Source: Clostridium sporogenes (GTDB lineage: Bacteria; Bacillota; Clostridia; Clostridiales; Clostridiaceae). From it: DNA of 64,000 nucleotides. This document shows positions 8,182 through 16,007 of this stretch, one piece after another; position 1 is the first letter of the stretch, and every line of letters begins with the position of its first letter. Under the pieces are notes generated by a model, which worked only from the letters and a program-made list of their open reading frames with translations, made no database searches and was not told the origin of the DNA. A program made the position numbers and the translations under genes. Location of the stretch: positions 3,658,001 to 3,722,000 of the forward strand of contig NZ_CP011663.1 in assembly GCF_001020205.1 (NCBI RefSeq), written 5' to 3'.

Positions 8182-9441
8182 TTATATCATTTCAAGGAAT
8201 GCTTCTACTCTTGTCTTTATCTGTCCTGAATCTTCTGTTGAATAATCTGTTTCTATATGCATTATTGGAATATTCTTCTCTTTTAAATTTGCTTCTACAT
8301 CCCTATGTTCAACTGCATAAGTATGACAGAAAGATAAATTAGTATCTATAACTCCATCTGCTCCATATTCTTTTGTATATTTTATTATATCATCTATTCT
8401 TCCTGTGTTTGGCGTAAAACAGGCACAATTTATATTTAAATATCTATCTGCCAAATTTTTAATTAATTCTTCTAAAGTTTCGCCCTCTTCTGAAACTTCC
8501 CCTTCAAAGTATCTAGTTCCTGTACAAGTTTCTTCTACTACAACTTCAGCATCTAAACTTTCTATTATTGAATGAAGCTTCCAGTTTGGTAGTGCCATTG
8601 GAGTTCCTGTTATTAATATTCTCTTTTTATTGCTTTCTTGAGAGTTTTTAATTCTTTCTTCTAATTCATCACATAATTCATGAACTTTTTCTGTAAATCT
8701 CTTTGGATCATCGTAGAAAGCTATTTGAGTTATTAATAAACAGTCTAATCCACTTATTGGTGATGGTTTATATTTTCTTAAATCATATAATCTCTTTAAG
8801 GCTTTTCTTTTAGCATTAGTTACTCTTATACCTTCTTTTAGCGCTTCTACTGTTATTTTATTGCCTGTAATTTCTTCGACTTTTTTAATAAGATCATTAA
8901 TTTCTTCTCCCCATTTTTTGAAGTCTTTATCTCTTTTCATTTGAGGAAGATCCATTACATGTACTGGCACATATCCATCCAATATTTCCCATGCTTTTTT
9001 CTTTCCATCACATGTAGTTTCTCCTATAACCATATCACAGGATTGGAAATAAGGGCATGTACCACCTATCTTAGCGCCCATAAAAGCCTTTATAAGAGGA
9101 CACATATTTCTTGGTAAAACCTTTTCTCCATCTTCAATCCAAAACTGAGAACCTGCACATAAACCAACACTTAATGCTTTTGCTGCTACAATAATTTCTT
9201 CAGGAACAAATACACAAAAAGTTCCTACTACTTTTCCACCTTTTTTTCTATGTTCGTCTAATTCTTGAATTCTAAGTCCATGAACTTCTGACACAACAAA
9301 ATTAAAATAATTCATTCCCTCTGGTCTATTTTCTTGTGTCAAATATGTAGAGCCATATAATTCTGGTAAAACAGCACATAGTTGATCATGCTTCTCTAGA
9401 TTTACCCCTAAATCTGTCCATAGTTTTCTATAATCTCCCAT
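8182..9441 (-). CDS. HgdB-like double-cubane-cluster reductase subunit
   Basis: 419 residues of the 2-hydroxyacyl-CoA dehydratase D-component (HgdB/FldB/YjiM) superfamily. Cysteine motifs typical of the double-cubane group are present: MCPLIKAFMG, TCPYFQSCDM, ETTCDGKKKAWE and NCACFTPNTGR, plus CHTYAVEHRD near the C-terminus. TTCDGKKK and the double Cys in CAC are shared with E. coli YjiM-type proteins rather than with FldC. These proteins hold an [8Fe-9S]-type cluster and receive electrons from an ATP-dependent activase. It lies 128 bp after a close paralogue (9570-10718). The substrate is unknown. Start: ATG with GGAGGG upstream. Confidence 0.85.
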   Translation of the reverse strand: MGDYRKLWTDLGVNLEKHDQLCAVLPELYGSTYLTQENRPEGMNYFNFVVSEVHGLRIQELDEHRKKGGKVVGTFCVFVPEEIIVAAKALSVGLCAGSQFWIEDGEKVLPRNMCPLIKAFMGAKIGGTCPYFQSCDMVIGETTCDGKKKAWEILDGYVPVHVMDLPQMKRDKDFKKWGEEINDLIKKVEEITGNKITVEALKEGIRVTNAKRKALKRLYDLRKYKPSPISGLDCLLITQIAFYDDPKRFTEKVHELCDELEERIKNSQESNKKRILITGTPMALPNWKLHSIIESLDAEVVVEETCTGTRYFEGEVSEEGETLEELIKNLADRYLNINCACFTPNTGRIDDIIKYTKEYGADGVIDTNLSFCHTYAVEHRDVEANLKEKNIPIMHIETDYSTEDSGQIKTRVEAFLEMI

Positions 9442-9569
9442 TAATAAAATCCCTCCAAATCAATTACTTCATATCAATTTTACCATAGTTAATATATAGC
9501 AAGTTATTTGAATATGTAATGGTTACAGTTATACTTATTATATTTTTTTATACAAATTTAATTTTCATA

Positions 9570-10718
9570 TTATAACGTTTCTATAAAAGCCTCTACTCTA
9601 GTTTTTAGTTGGCCTAAATCCCTTTTAGAATAATCTGTTTCTATTTTTAAATAAGGTACTTTTTTATTATTTGTAACAAAAGTTTTTATTCTATGAGATT
9701 CTACATTATAGGTATGACATGCTTGTAATATAACTTCCACTACACCATCCACCCTATATTCATCTATTAAATAATCTAAATATTCTATTCTATTATCATT
9801 AGGGCTCATACAAGCACAGGCTGTTCTTAAATATCTTTCTGTTAATGCATCTATTGGATTTTTTTCTTCATCTACCAATAAACTTTCATCTTTTGCACCA
9901 CTACAATTTTCATAACAAACTACTACTCCTCCATTATCTTCTATAGCCTCAATTACTTTTTCAGTAGAATCTCCTAGAGGACAACCTGTTACAAGTATTC
10001 TTTTAGCCTCTTTAGAAACGGGCCTTTCACCTTCATTATATTTTTTCATTGTTTCTCTTATTATATTGTTTATATCCTCTATTTCCTTTTCCTTATCTGA
10101 TAAATATAAAGTTCCCTGTATTACCCTTCTCAAATTATAACCTGTCATAGGTGGTGGACAAAGTTTAGATAAGCTATAATAATCTCTTAAAGCCGTTCTT
10201 TCTCTATTTCTTAATTTAATTTTTTCTTTTAACTTTTCTTCCGTAATTTCTACATTCAAATTCTTTTCTAATTCCTCTTTAAGCTTTATAATTGCTTTCT
10301 TGTAATAATTATAGGAATCCTTTCCATATGGGGTTTGGGGTATATTCATAACATGCATAGGTTTCATTTTACTTAATGCTTCATACATTTTCTTTTTTCC
10401 ATCACAAGTAGTTTCTCCTAAAAGCATATCTGAAAAATAATAAAATGGGCACTTTTCTGTTAATGCAAAACCATAACTTGATTTTATTAGTGGGCATAAA
10501 TTTCTTGGCAAATGTTTTTCTGCATCCTCTATAGGTTCCTCATCCATTCCACAAAGCCAAGCCCCCACTGCTCCTGATGCAGCTATCACTTCCCAGGGAG
10601 CAAATCCACAATAAACTCCCACTATTTTTCCACCTTCATCTTTAATTTTCTTCATTTTTACAAATGAATCTCTTTTAGCTTCACTAAAGTCCTTAATAAA
10701 ATCTGGTAATTTATTCAT
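9570..10718 (-). CDS. double-cubane-cluster-containing anaerobic reductase (YjiM-like)
   Basis: 382 residues, close to the 383 of E. coli YjiM. Shared hallmarks are RNLCPLIKSSYG, KCPFYYFSDM, ETTCDGKKKMYE, ACACMSPNDNR and CHTYNVESH. It pairs with the activase at 6911-7669. Known double-cubane proteins perform very low-potential two-electron reductions driven by ATP; the physiological substrate in clostridia is not known. It is first in this gene group, starting 111 bp after the saoD stop across a long hairpin, so it could be an independent unit or receive readthrough from the sao operon. Confidence 0.88.
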   Translation of the reverse strand: MNKLPDFIKDFSEAKRDSFVKMKKIKDEGGKIVGVYCGFAPWEVIAASGAVGAWLCGMDEEPIEDAEKHLPRNLCPLIKSSYGFALTEKCPFYYFSDMLLGETTCDGKKKMYEALSKMKPMHVMNIPQTPYGKDSYNYYKKAIIKLKEELEKNLNVEITEEKLKEKIKLRNRERTALRDYYSLSKLCPPPMTGYNLRRVIQGTLYLSDKEKEIEDINNIIRETMKKYNEGERPVSKEAKRILVTGCPLGDSTEKVIEAIEDNGGVVVCYENCSGAKDESLLVDEEKNPIDALTERYLRTACACMSPNDNRIEYLDYLIDEYRVDGVVEVILQACHTYNVESHRIKTFVTNNKKVPYLKIETDYSKRDLGQLKTRVEAFIETL

Positions 10719-10747
10719 ATAATATCTCCCTCTAGATAAAAATAGAA

Positions 10748-10812
10748 TGCCTCAAAACATATTTAATTTTATATCTGCAATTTTAAAATTAAATCTATTT
10801 CATTTTGAGACA
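10748..10812 (-). terminator. long two-part hairpin after saoD, dispersed-repeat related
   Basis: An outer 11-bp arm (10748-10758 with 10802-10812, two G-T pairs) and an inner 11-bp arm (TAAAATTAAAT type) enclose a 12-nt loop. A T-rich tract follows on the minus strand. Its right part closely matches the pyrE terminator at 756-782, so this is a repeated element used as a terminator. Confidence 0.65.
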
Positions 10813-10829
10813 CCCTTTCTTTTCTTTTA

Positions 10830-11162
10830 TTATATTGTTATTATATGGTCTACTCCGGCAGAATCTAATGCTGCATAGCATACTGGGAAACAACCTATTG
10901 CCGCTTCTTTAATTAACTTGTCCTCAATTTTTCTTTCTTTAGCACATTTATCACAAGCTAATAAAACAAGCCCAGTTTTTTCACTTAATTTTTTTAATCT
11001 CTCTGCTGTTTCTGTACCCTCCATTAAAAAATATGTATTATCCATTATAAAAAACATTCCAACTACATCTGCACCATGCATTTCCTTTTCCATTTGTGGA
11101 ATAATCATATTGGTTAAAATATTTTGAGCATGTGGTGACTCTAATACATAAGCTACTTTCAT
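10830..11162 (-). CDS. saoD: DsrE-related protein SaoD
   Basis: 110 residues with a DsrE/TusD-like alpha/beta fold: an N-terminal MKVAYVLESPHAQNIL strand-helix unit and the late cysteines C70 and C73 (LACDKCAKER), C91 and C95 (CFPVC). DsrE proteins carry persulfide on Cys during sulfur relay, so a thiol or selenol relay role is plausible. It is the last gene of the sao operon, separated from saoA by two strong palindromes. The name follows my memory of the curated SaoD family. Function is inferred only. Confidence 0.75.
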   Translation of the reverse strand: MKVAYVLESPHAQNILTNMIIPQMEKEMHGADVVGMFFIMDNTYFLMEGTETAERLKKLSEKTGLVLLACDKCAKERKIEDKLIKEAAIGCFPVCYAALDSAGVDHIITI

Positions 11163-11204
11163 CTTAAAATCCTCCTAATTATTTTTAATTTAATATATTT
11201 ATCC

Positions 11205-11268
11205 AATGACTACCCGCTCTAATGCTCCCATCTTCTTCAAAGTGGGAGTAAAGAGCGGGTACGTCATT
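11205..11268. repeat. strong palindromic element 1 between saoA and saoD
   Basis: Arms AATGAC, ACCCGCTCT and TGCTCCCA pair with TGGGAG(T)A, AGAGCGGGT and GTCATT around a 12-nt loop. It is far more GC-rich than the surrounding DNA. It looks like a mobile palindromic unit or an RNA processing/stability element within the operon mRNA rather than a normal terminator, as no T-run follows. Confidence 0.7.
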
Positions 11269-11284
11269 AGATAAGGATTTCTAA

Positions 11285-11316
11285 GCTTCAGTGGGAGTAA
11301 AAACTCCCTCTGAAGC
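11285..11316. repeat. strong palindromic element 2 after saoA
   Basis: GCTTCAG and GGGAGT pair with ACTCCC and CTGAAGC across an AAAA loop, with one mismatch. It contains the same GTGGGAGTAAA string as the first palindrome (11242-11252), so both are built from one repeat. It lies 13 bp past the saoA stop. Confidence 0.7.
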
Positions 11317-11328
11317 CAATAACTCTGT

Positions 11329-12087
11329 TTATAAATTTTGACTTAATGAATCCTTCAATATGTTAGTTAATTCCTTTTTTAATTCTAGATATTTATGGTT
11401 ATCCCTATTTCTTGGTCTTAGTAAACTAATTTTCATATCTTTTATAATTTTTCCTCCCTTAGCTGCAAAAACAATTACCCTATCACTTAGGTATACTGCT
11501 TCGTCAACATCATGAGTTACCATTATAACTGTAGTTTTATCCTTTAACCATAAACTTTCTAACTCTTCTTGCATCATTTGCCTCATTTGAAAATCTATAG
11601 CACCCAAAGGCTCATCCATAAGTAATACCTCTGGTTTACTAGCTAGTGCTCTTACTACTGCAGTTCTTTGTTTCATACCACCTGATAATTGATTAGGGTA
11701 TAAATTTTCTTTTCCTTTTAGCTTAGACATCTCTAATAAATAATTTAACCTATCTATAGATTCCTTTTTAGGAATTTTTTGTTGTTTCATAGGGTACATT
11801 ATATTATCTTTTACAGTCATCCATGGGAATAATGCATAATTTTGAAAAACAAAGCCTCTGTCTGGACCAGGTTTCATTACCCTATTATCATTTAAAATTA
11901 TTTCACCAGAATCTGAATTATGAAAACCTGCAATCATCGTTAAAAGTGTTGTTTTTCCACAACCGGATGGACCTAGTAATGTTACAAATTCTCCTTCTTC
12001 TATATTAAAAGTTACATTATCTAAAACTTTATTTTTTTTCTTATTATTTATGTAAGATTTACTAACATCCTTTATTTCTAACCTCAT
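11329..12087 (-). CDS. saoA: ABC transporter ATP-binding protein SaoA
   Basis: The nucleotide-binding subunit of a nitrate/sulfonate/taurine-type importer (SsuB-like). Walker A GPSGCGKTT is at residues 39-47, with LSGGMKQR signature, Walker B VLLMDEP, and the switch His in VTHDVDEA. I choose the ATG at 12087 (252 residues): it overlaps the saoP stop by one base (TAATG) with GGAGG upstream, so the two are coupled. The permease upstream carries a selenocysteine codon. It powers the SaoP channel. Confidence 0.85.
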   Translation of the reverse strand: MRLEIKDVSKSYINNKKKNKVLDNVTFNIEEGEFVTLLGPSGCGKTTLLTMIAGFHNSDSGEIILNDNRVMKPGPDRGFVFQNYALFPWMTVKDNIMYPMKQQKIPKKESIDRLNYLLEMSKLKGKENLYPNQLSGGMKQRTAVVRALASKPEVLLMDEPLGAIDFQMRQMMQEELESLWLKDKTTVIMVTHDVDEAVYLSDRVIVFAAKGGKIIKDMKISLLRPRNRDNHKYLELKKELTNILKDSLSQNL

Positions 12088-12905
12088 TATTGAACATACC
12101 TCCACTTAGTAAGTAACTTATTTAATTGAAGTAGTCCCCTATCTATAAAGAATCCAATTAAAGCTGCTAATATCATTAATGCAACTAACATATCTGTTTG
12201 CATTTTTGTTTGAGCTTCTACCATAGAGAAACCGAGACCGGCACTCGTTGCTATAAACTCCGCTCAGATTACAGACATCCATCCTCCACTTATAGCTATT
12301 CTAGCTCCTGTTAATATATCAGGTATAGAAGCTGGTAATATTATATTACTAAATATGCTCCAAGGGCCTGCTCCCATACTTCTAGCTGCATTATAATAAT
12401 CTTTAGAAATATTTTTTACTCCAGCTATAGTATTTAATATTACTGGGAATATTCCTGAAAACGTAATTAAAAATATGGTAGGTCCATCCCCTATTCCGAA
12501 CCATACAATTGTAAGAGGAACCCATGCCATTATAGGAACTTGCCTTATGGAATCTATAAATCCTCCTATAAGATTATTAGCCATTTTAAAAGCTCCCATA
12601 AAAAGACCTAAGGGAACGCCTATTATCATGGCATACATAAAACCTTTTAAAACCCTATTTAATGTAATAAGTAAATTGGTCATAATTTCACTACTGGTCA
12701 AACACTTTATAAAAGCTTTTCCTGTTCTTTTAGGTGTTGGTAATATTAGTTCATTACCATAATGTTCTGCCAACAAATACCAAACTATTATTAAAATAAC
12801 CATCATAATTAATTTGTACATTAATTCTTTAATCCTATTTTTACTGGTTTCTTTTAATATTCCTGTTGAGGTATTAGAAAGAACTTTACTTTCAATTTCA
12901 GCCAT
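12087..12905 (-). CDS. saoP: ABC transporter permease SaoP, selenoprotein (Sec214)
   Basis: An SsuC-type permease of 272 residues only if the in-frame TGA at 12266-12264 is read as selenocysteine. Before it: an N-terminal TM near residue 35, and the EAA-like loop NAARSMGAGPWSIFSNIILP, which docks SaoA. The codon falls in GGWMSVI-U-AEFIATSAGLG, a segment conserved in ordinary SsuC permeases, where a hydrophobic residue is usual. After it, normal permease sequence continues through a last TM to WRYVQ and a TAA that overlaps the saoA start. Continued homology on both sides of the TGA, plus a hairpin 14 nt later, argues for recoding rather than a nonsense mutation. The start has AGGAGGTGG and overlaps the saoB end by 52 bp. 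Confidence 0.82.
12230..12266 (-). promoter_or_regulatory. UGA Sec codon and candidate SECIS in saoP
   Basis: The TGA is at 12266-12264. A hairpin with arms AACGAG and CTCG(G)TT and loop TGCCGGT spans 12249-12230. The loop region reads GGTCT, as in the E. coli fdhF SECIS loop. Distance and size suit a bacterial SECIS. Confidence 0.65.
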
Positions 12906-13666
12906 TGTTCCACCTCCTCATTAGATAAGTTAATTTTCTTATAATCTTCTATAGAGTTTTTAATTCTATCTTTTCTTTTTAATTCCATAACAGACTTATT
13001 ATAATTAGTTATAAACTCTTTAAATTTTTTATCCTTTTTAAACTTTTTCTTAATAACTAATACATAGCTTGTATAATTTTTATTTATACTTAAAGCTTTT
13101 TTTTGTCCATTTAACTTTAATGATTTTATTGAATCTATTATAATCCCATCAACCCTACCTTTTTCCAATGCATAAGGCAAAGATGAATATATCATCGGAT
13201 ATATTTGTACTTTTTCTCCATATTCATCTTTAATAATTTTTTCTTGATAAATTCTATTTTGTGTCATGGCTATTTTTTTAATTTTATTTTCATCCTTTAA
13301 AACAAATATGTCTGAATTACTAACTAAAGGACATATTATTTCAAATCTATCATCATTTTCAATTAAATTTTTAGCTGCTTCTGGACACATTATTGCTATA
13401 TCTAAAATATCTGAGCTTAAAGCCCATTGAGAAGTATTACCTCAGCAGTCCTTTATAAAATATGGTTCAAAATTTTCATCTAAATCTGCATTCTTTAATC
13501 TATTATTATTAATCATATAATTTATAACAAGTCCAGATGAATCATCTGAAACTCCAATTTTTATTTTGGAATTCAAAGATTCATCTGGTAATTTATTTAA
13601 TACTAAAATAAATATTATTAATATAGTTAAAGTTATAATAATTTTTTTTAAATCTTTCATATACAT
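12854..13666 (-). CDS. saoB: substrate-binding-like protein SaoB, selenoprotein (Cys74-Sec75)
   Basis: Two open frames in the same phase are joined across a single TGA (13444-13442) to give 270 residues. The N-terminus is an uncleaved-looking membrane anchor (residues 7-23, IIITLTILIIFILVLNK) followed by a periplasmic-binding-protein fold (KIKIGVSDDSSGLV). Recoding gives FIKDC-U-GNTSQWALSSDI, a vicinal Cys-Sec pair in the expected ligand pocket, then DIAIMCPEAA and the second lobe (VDGIIIDS). SD AGGG better suits the ATG at 13660 than 13666. It overlaps saoP. A membrane-tethered CU receptor probably takes soft-metal ligand from SaoX or directly; this is inference. Confidence 0.82.
13412..13444 (-). 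promoter_or_regulatory. UGA Sec codon and candidate SECIS in saoB
   Basis: TGA at 13444-13442 directly after a TGC Cys codon. A 6-bp hairpin TGGGCT / AGCTCA with a TTA loop lies at 13426-13412, 15 nt after the UGA. The 3-nt loop is short for a SECIS, so the exact fold is uncertain. Confidence 0.5.
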
Positions 13667-13668
13667 CC

Positions 13669-14382
13669 CTATTTTAAATCAGTAACACTAAATAACATTT
13701 TTGCTACACATACAGCTTCTTGGATATCTAAACAAAATATATTGTCTTCATCAATATTTGATTCTTTAACCCAGTTTCTATAATGTTCTTCACTACAGAA
13801 GAAGTACATTATATTTCAACAACTAGAGGCCCAACTATCATTTTTATTTAAATCTACATGTAGTACTCTTAAATTTTCAGGTACACATTTTTTAATTTCA
13901 CCATTTTCAATAATAACTTCTATAGAATCATTACACATAATACAACTAGATTCTATCTTTATATTCTGTTTAAATGTAAAAGCTGTTCCTATAGAATCAA
14001 CTGCACACATAGCATTTATTTCTCTACTATCTTCTAATTTAACTTTATAATTAGTATCAAAGGCACTAACTGGATAAATAAAATTTATATTTTCTTTTTC
14101 ATCCATAACTAACACTTTTTTATTTTTTAACGATAATACTATATTTATAAATTCATCCTTTGTTACTCCAATATTACAAATAAAGTTATAATCTAGATTT
14201 TTTAAATTATAAGGTCTTTTTTCTTCTATAATATAGTCCATTATATATATTCTTACTCTTTTTTCTAAATAAGATAATTTTGAATCTATACTGTTTATAA
14301 TCAATCTTTCCTTTTCATAATGCTTAATAACATTTAAATCTATTTCTTTATCTAATAAATTATTTTTCTCTAAGGTTAACAT
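13669..14382 (-). CDS. saoL: organomercurial lyase-like SaoL, selenoprotein (Cys188-Sec189)
   Basis: Recoding the TGA at 13818-13816 extends the frame from 188 to 237 residues, ending at TAG 13669. The protein aligns by eye with MerB: an N-terminal winged-helix-like part, MCAVDS (C126, D129) for MerB WCALDT with its catalytic Cys and Asp, ESSC (C147) for ESPC, and WASSC-U-NIMYFFCS for the SFCCHVHFFAS segment with the second catalytic Cys. After the Sec, EHYRNWVKES and NIFCLDIQEAVCVAK match the MerB C-terminus. MerB breaks carbon-mercury bonds using two Cys and one Asp; here the Cys-Cys pair is Cys-Sec. It starts 28 bp after saoX; saoB begins two bases past its stop. Confidence 0.85.
13780..13818 (-). 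promoter_or_regulatory. UGA Sec codon and strong SECIS hairpin in saoL
   Basis: TGA at 13818-13816, then a perfect two-part hairpin: ATAATG, bulge TAC, TTCTTC, loop TGTAGT, GAAGAA, CATTAT. The loop has G at its second position and sits about 18-23 nt after the UGA, as expected for bacterial SECIS elements. It is the clearest of the three. Confidence 0.75.
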
Positions 14383-14409
14383 ATATTACTCCCTTTTCTA
14401 CCTGAACTC

Positions 14410-15510
14410 CTATTTATCTATTTCCATAGCTTTAACTTTCCACTCTTCATATTTCATTCCTACTGGGAAAACTGAATCTACATTTTCTTTTATAAATTTA
14501 TCAAAATCATCTACTTTAGCTTCTTCATATACTTTTTTAGATATTAATTTATCATAATCAGGTTCTTCTTCTATTAATTTATATTTCATTAAAGTATCTA
14601 TTTCTGTTTTAAAATAATCATCATTCATTTTCCAAGTTATAGTTCTTCCCTCACCCACAGTTTTTTTATAAATTGTCATAATAGCTACTTCTTCTGGGAC
14701 TTGATAATTTTTAGCAAATATTTTTGCTGCTTTTATTGGATGTTCATAACAATATTTCATAGCTTCTACATGAGCTTGTATCATTTTTTTAGCTAGCTCT
14801 GGATGTTCTTTTTCAAATTTTGTATTCATAGAGTAAACACAACATTCACCCCATTTATCTTCTCCAACAATTTTATCTGCTGTTGCAATAATATGACCTG
14901 TCTTTTCATATTCCGCCATTGATCCCCATGGATCGCAACAAGTAAATCCATCTATTTTACCTGCTTTTAATGCTAAATATGCATCTTTGTCTGATCCAAA
15001 TTCAACACAATCATAATTTTTACCTTCCGTAGGAATTCCTAACTTCTTAGCACACATTAACCAGGTTTCACTTTCTTCAGGCTTTGTTCCTATTCCTAAT
15101 TTTTTACCTTTTAAATCTTTAGGATCTTTTATTTTATTAGAAACAACTAGATACATTGATCCACCTAAATGATTATTAGCTGCAACAGTTATAGGTGATC
15201 CCTTTGCTAATCCTCTTATTAATCCTGCATATCCTATATATCCTACATCCATTTTTCCTGCTGCCATGGCCTGAGGAACCTTTCCATTTCCTGATACATT
15301 AACCTTTAGTCCCATTTTATCAAATATACCCGCATCTTTAGCAACACAAGCAGAGGTCATATGATCACAATTATAATAGCCTAGGTTTACTGTATAATCC
15401 TTATCCTTTTCAGTTGAAGTTTCTTTACTTCCTTTAGAACAACCTGTAGCAATTAATGTTGTTCCTAGAACTAATGTACATAATAAACTTATTATTTTTC
15501 TTTTCTTCAT
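14410..15510 (-). CDS. saoX: ABC transporter substrate-binding lipoprotein SaoX
   Basis: A 366-residue lipoprotein: signal peptide with lipobox LIATGC (acylated Cys24) and a linker rich in K/S/T/E. An NMT1/SsuA-type binding domain follows (YTVNLGYYNCDHMTSACVAKDAGIF, then KGSPITVAANN and KLGIGTKPEESE). It is unusual in having cysteines along the likely binding face: C48, C55, FTCCDPWG and GECCVYS. Ordinary sulfonate-binding proteins lack these. That fits capture of a thiophilic metal or organometal species outside the membrane for SaoPA import. The ligand is unknown. Confidence 0.85.
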   Translation of the reverse strand: MKKRKIISLLCTLVLGTTLIATGCSKGSKETSTEKDKDYTVNLGYYNCDHMTSACVAKDAGIFDKMGLKVNVSGNGKVPQAMAAGKMDVGYIGYAGLIRGLAKGSPITVAANNHLGGSMYLVVSNKIKDPKDLKGKKLGIGTKPEESETWLMCAKKLGIPTEGKNYDCVEFGSDKDAYLALKAGKIDGFTCCDPWGSMAEYEKTGHIIATADKIVGEDKWGECCVYSMNTKFEKEHPELAKKMIQAHVEAMKYCYEHPIKAAKIFAKNYQVPEEVAIMTIYKKTVGEGRTITWKMNDDYFKTEIDTLMKYKLIEEEPDYDKLISKKVYEEAKVDDFDKFIKENVDSVFPVGMKYEEWKVKAMEIDK

Positions 15511-15527
15511 TTTTAGTCCTCCTTAAA

Positions 15528-15992
15528 TTAGCAACAATCTTTCATGTCTTCTCCAAATAGATTTATTATTTTACCTTTTTCTATTCTATAAATTGCATAT
15601 CCAAAACTTCCATTTTTAGATCCTGATACTACAAACTCTATTGGTGGTTTTTTATCTATATCCTTAAACTCTATTTTTTGATTTTCTATAGGTGCTGAAA
15701 CTTCATTTGTGATCTTATATTTTTCTTTATCACTTAATACAACTACCATAGAGTTTTTATCATTATCTTCTTTATAAATAACAATTAAATCTAATTTATT
15801 ATCATTATTTAAATCTTTCTCTCCACATTTTAAAACTTCTTTATCTTTGTATTTGTGTTGAAAATAAAGTAATCTTTCATTATCACTTTTCACTCCTATA
15901 TTTTTGCTTTGTTTAGGTTCATTAACATTCCTAGAACAACCAAATAACAAAAATACTATTGCAAACACAAAAAATATTTTAATATTTTTCAT
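15528..15992 (-). CDS. saoC: lipoprotein with Cys-Cys-COOH terminus, SaoC
   Basis: 154 residues. The signal peptide ends in a lipobox LLFGC (Cys19). DLNNDNKLDLIVIYKED resembles an FG-GAP/VCBS-type calcium loop and a beta-sheet domain follows. The protein ends exactly at MKDCC, a free carboxyl-terminal Cys pair. In the family I recall, this last pair can be Cys-Sec; here both codons are cysteine (TGT TGC TAA). A terminal dithiol on a surface lipoprotein suggests metal capture and hand-off to SaoX or SaoB. It lies 15 bp from saoE and 17 bp from saoX. Confidence 0.78.
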   Translation of the reverse strand: MKNIKIFFVFAIVFLLFGCSRNVNEPKQSKNIGVKSDNERLLYFQHKYKDKEVLKCGEKDLNNDNKLDLIVIYKEDNDKNSMVVVLSDKEKYKITNEVSAPIENQKIEFKDIDKKPPIEFVVSGSKNGSFGYAIYRIEKGKIINLFGEDMKDCC

Positions 15993-16007
15993 TTATCTTC
16001 ACCTTTA

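Noticed and set aside
8079..8342. Plus-strand hydrophobic frame opposite the HgdB-like gene
   Set aside because: Antisense shadow of a real coding region with no SD.
12854..13666. Reading saoB as two broken pieces (a pseudogene)
   Set aside because: The two frames are in the same phase with a single TGA after a Cys codon, and neighbours show the same pattern, so Sec recoding is the better explanation.
13669..14382. Reading saoL as ending at Cys188
   Set aside because: MerB-like sequence continues past the TGA to a TAG placed two bases before the saoB start.
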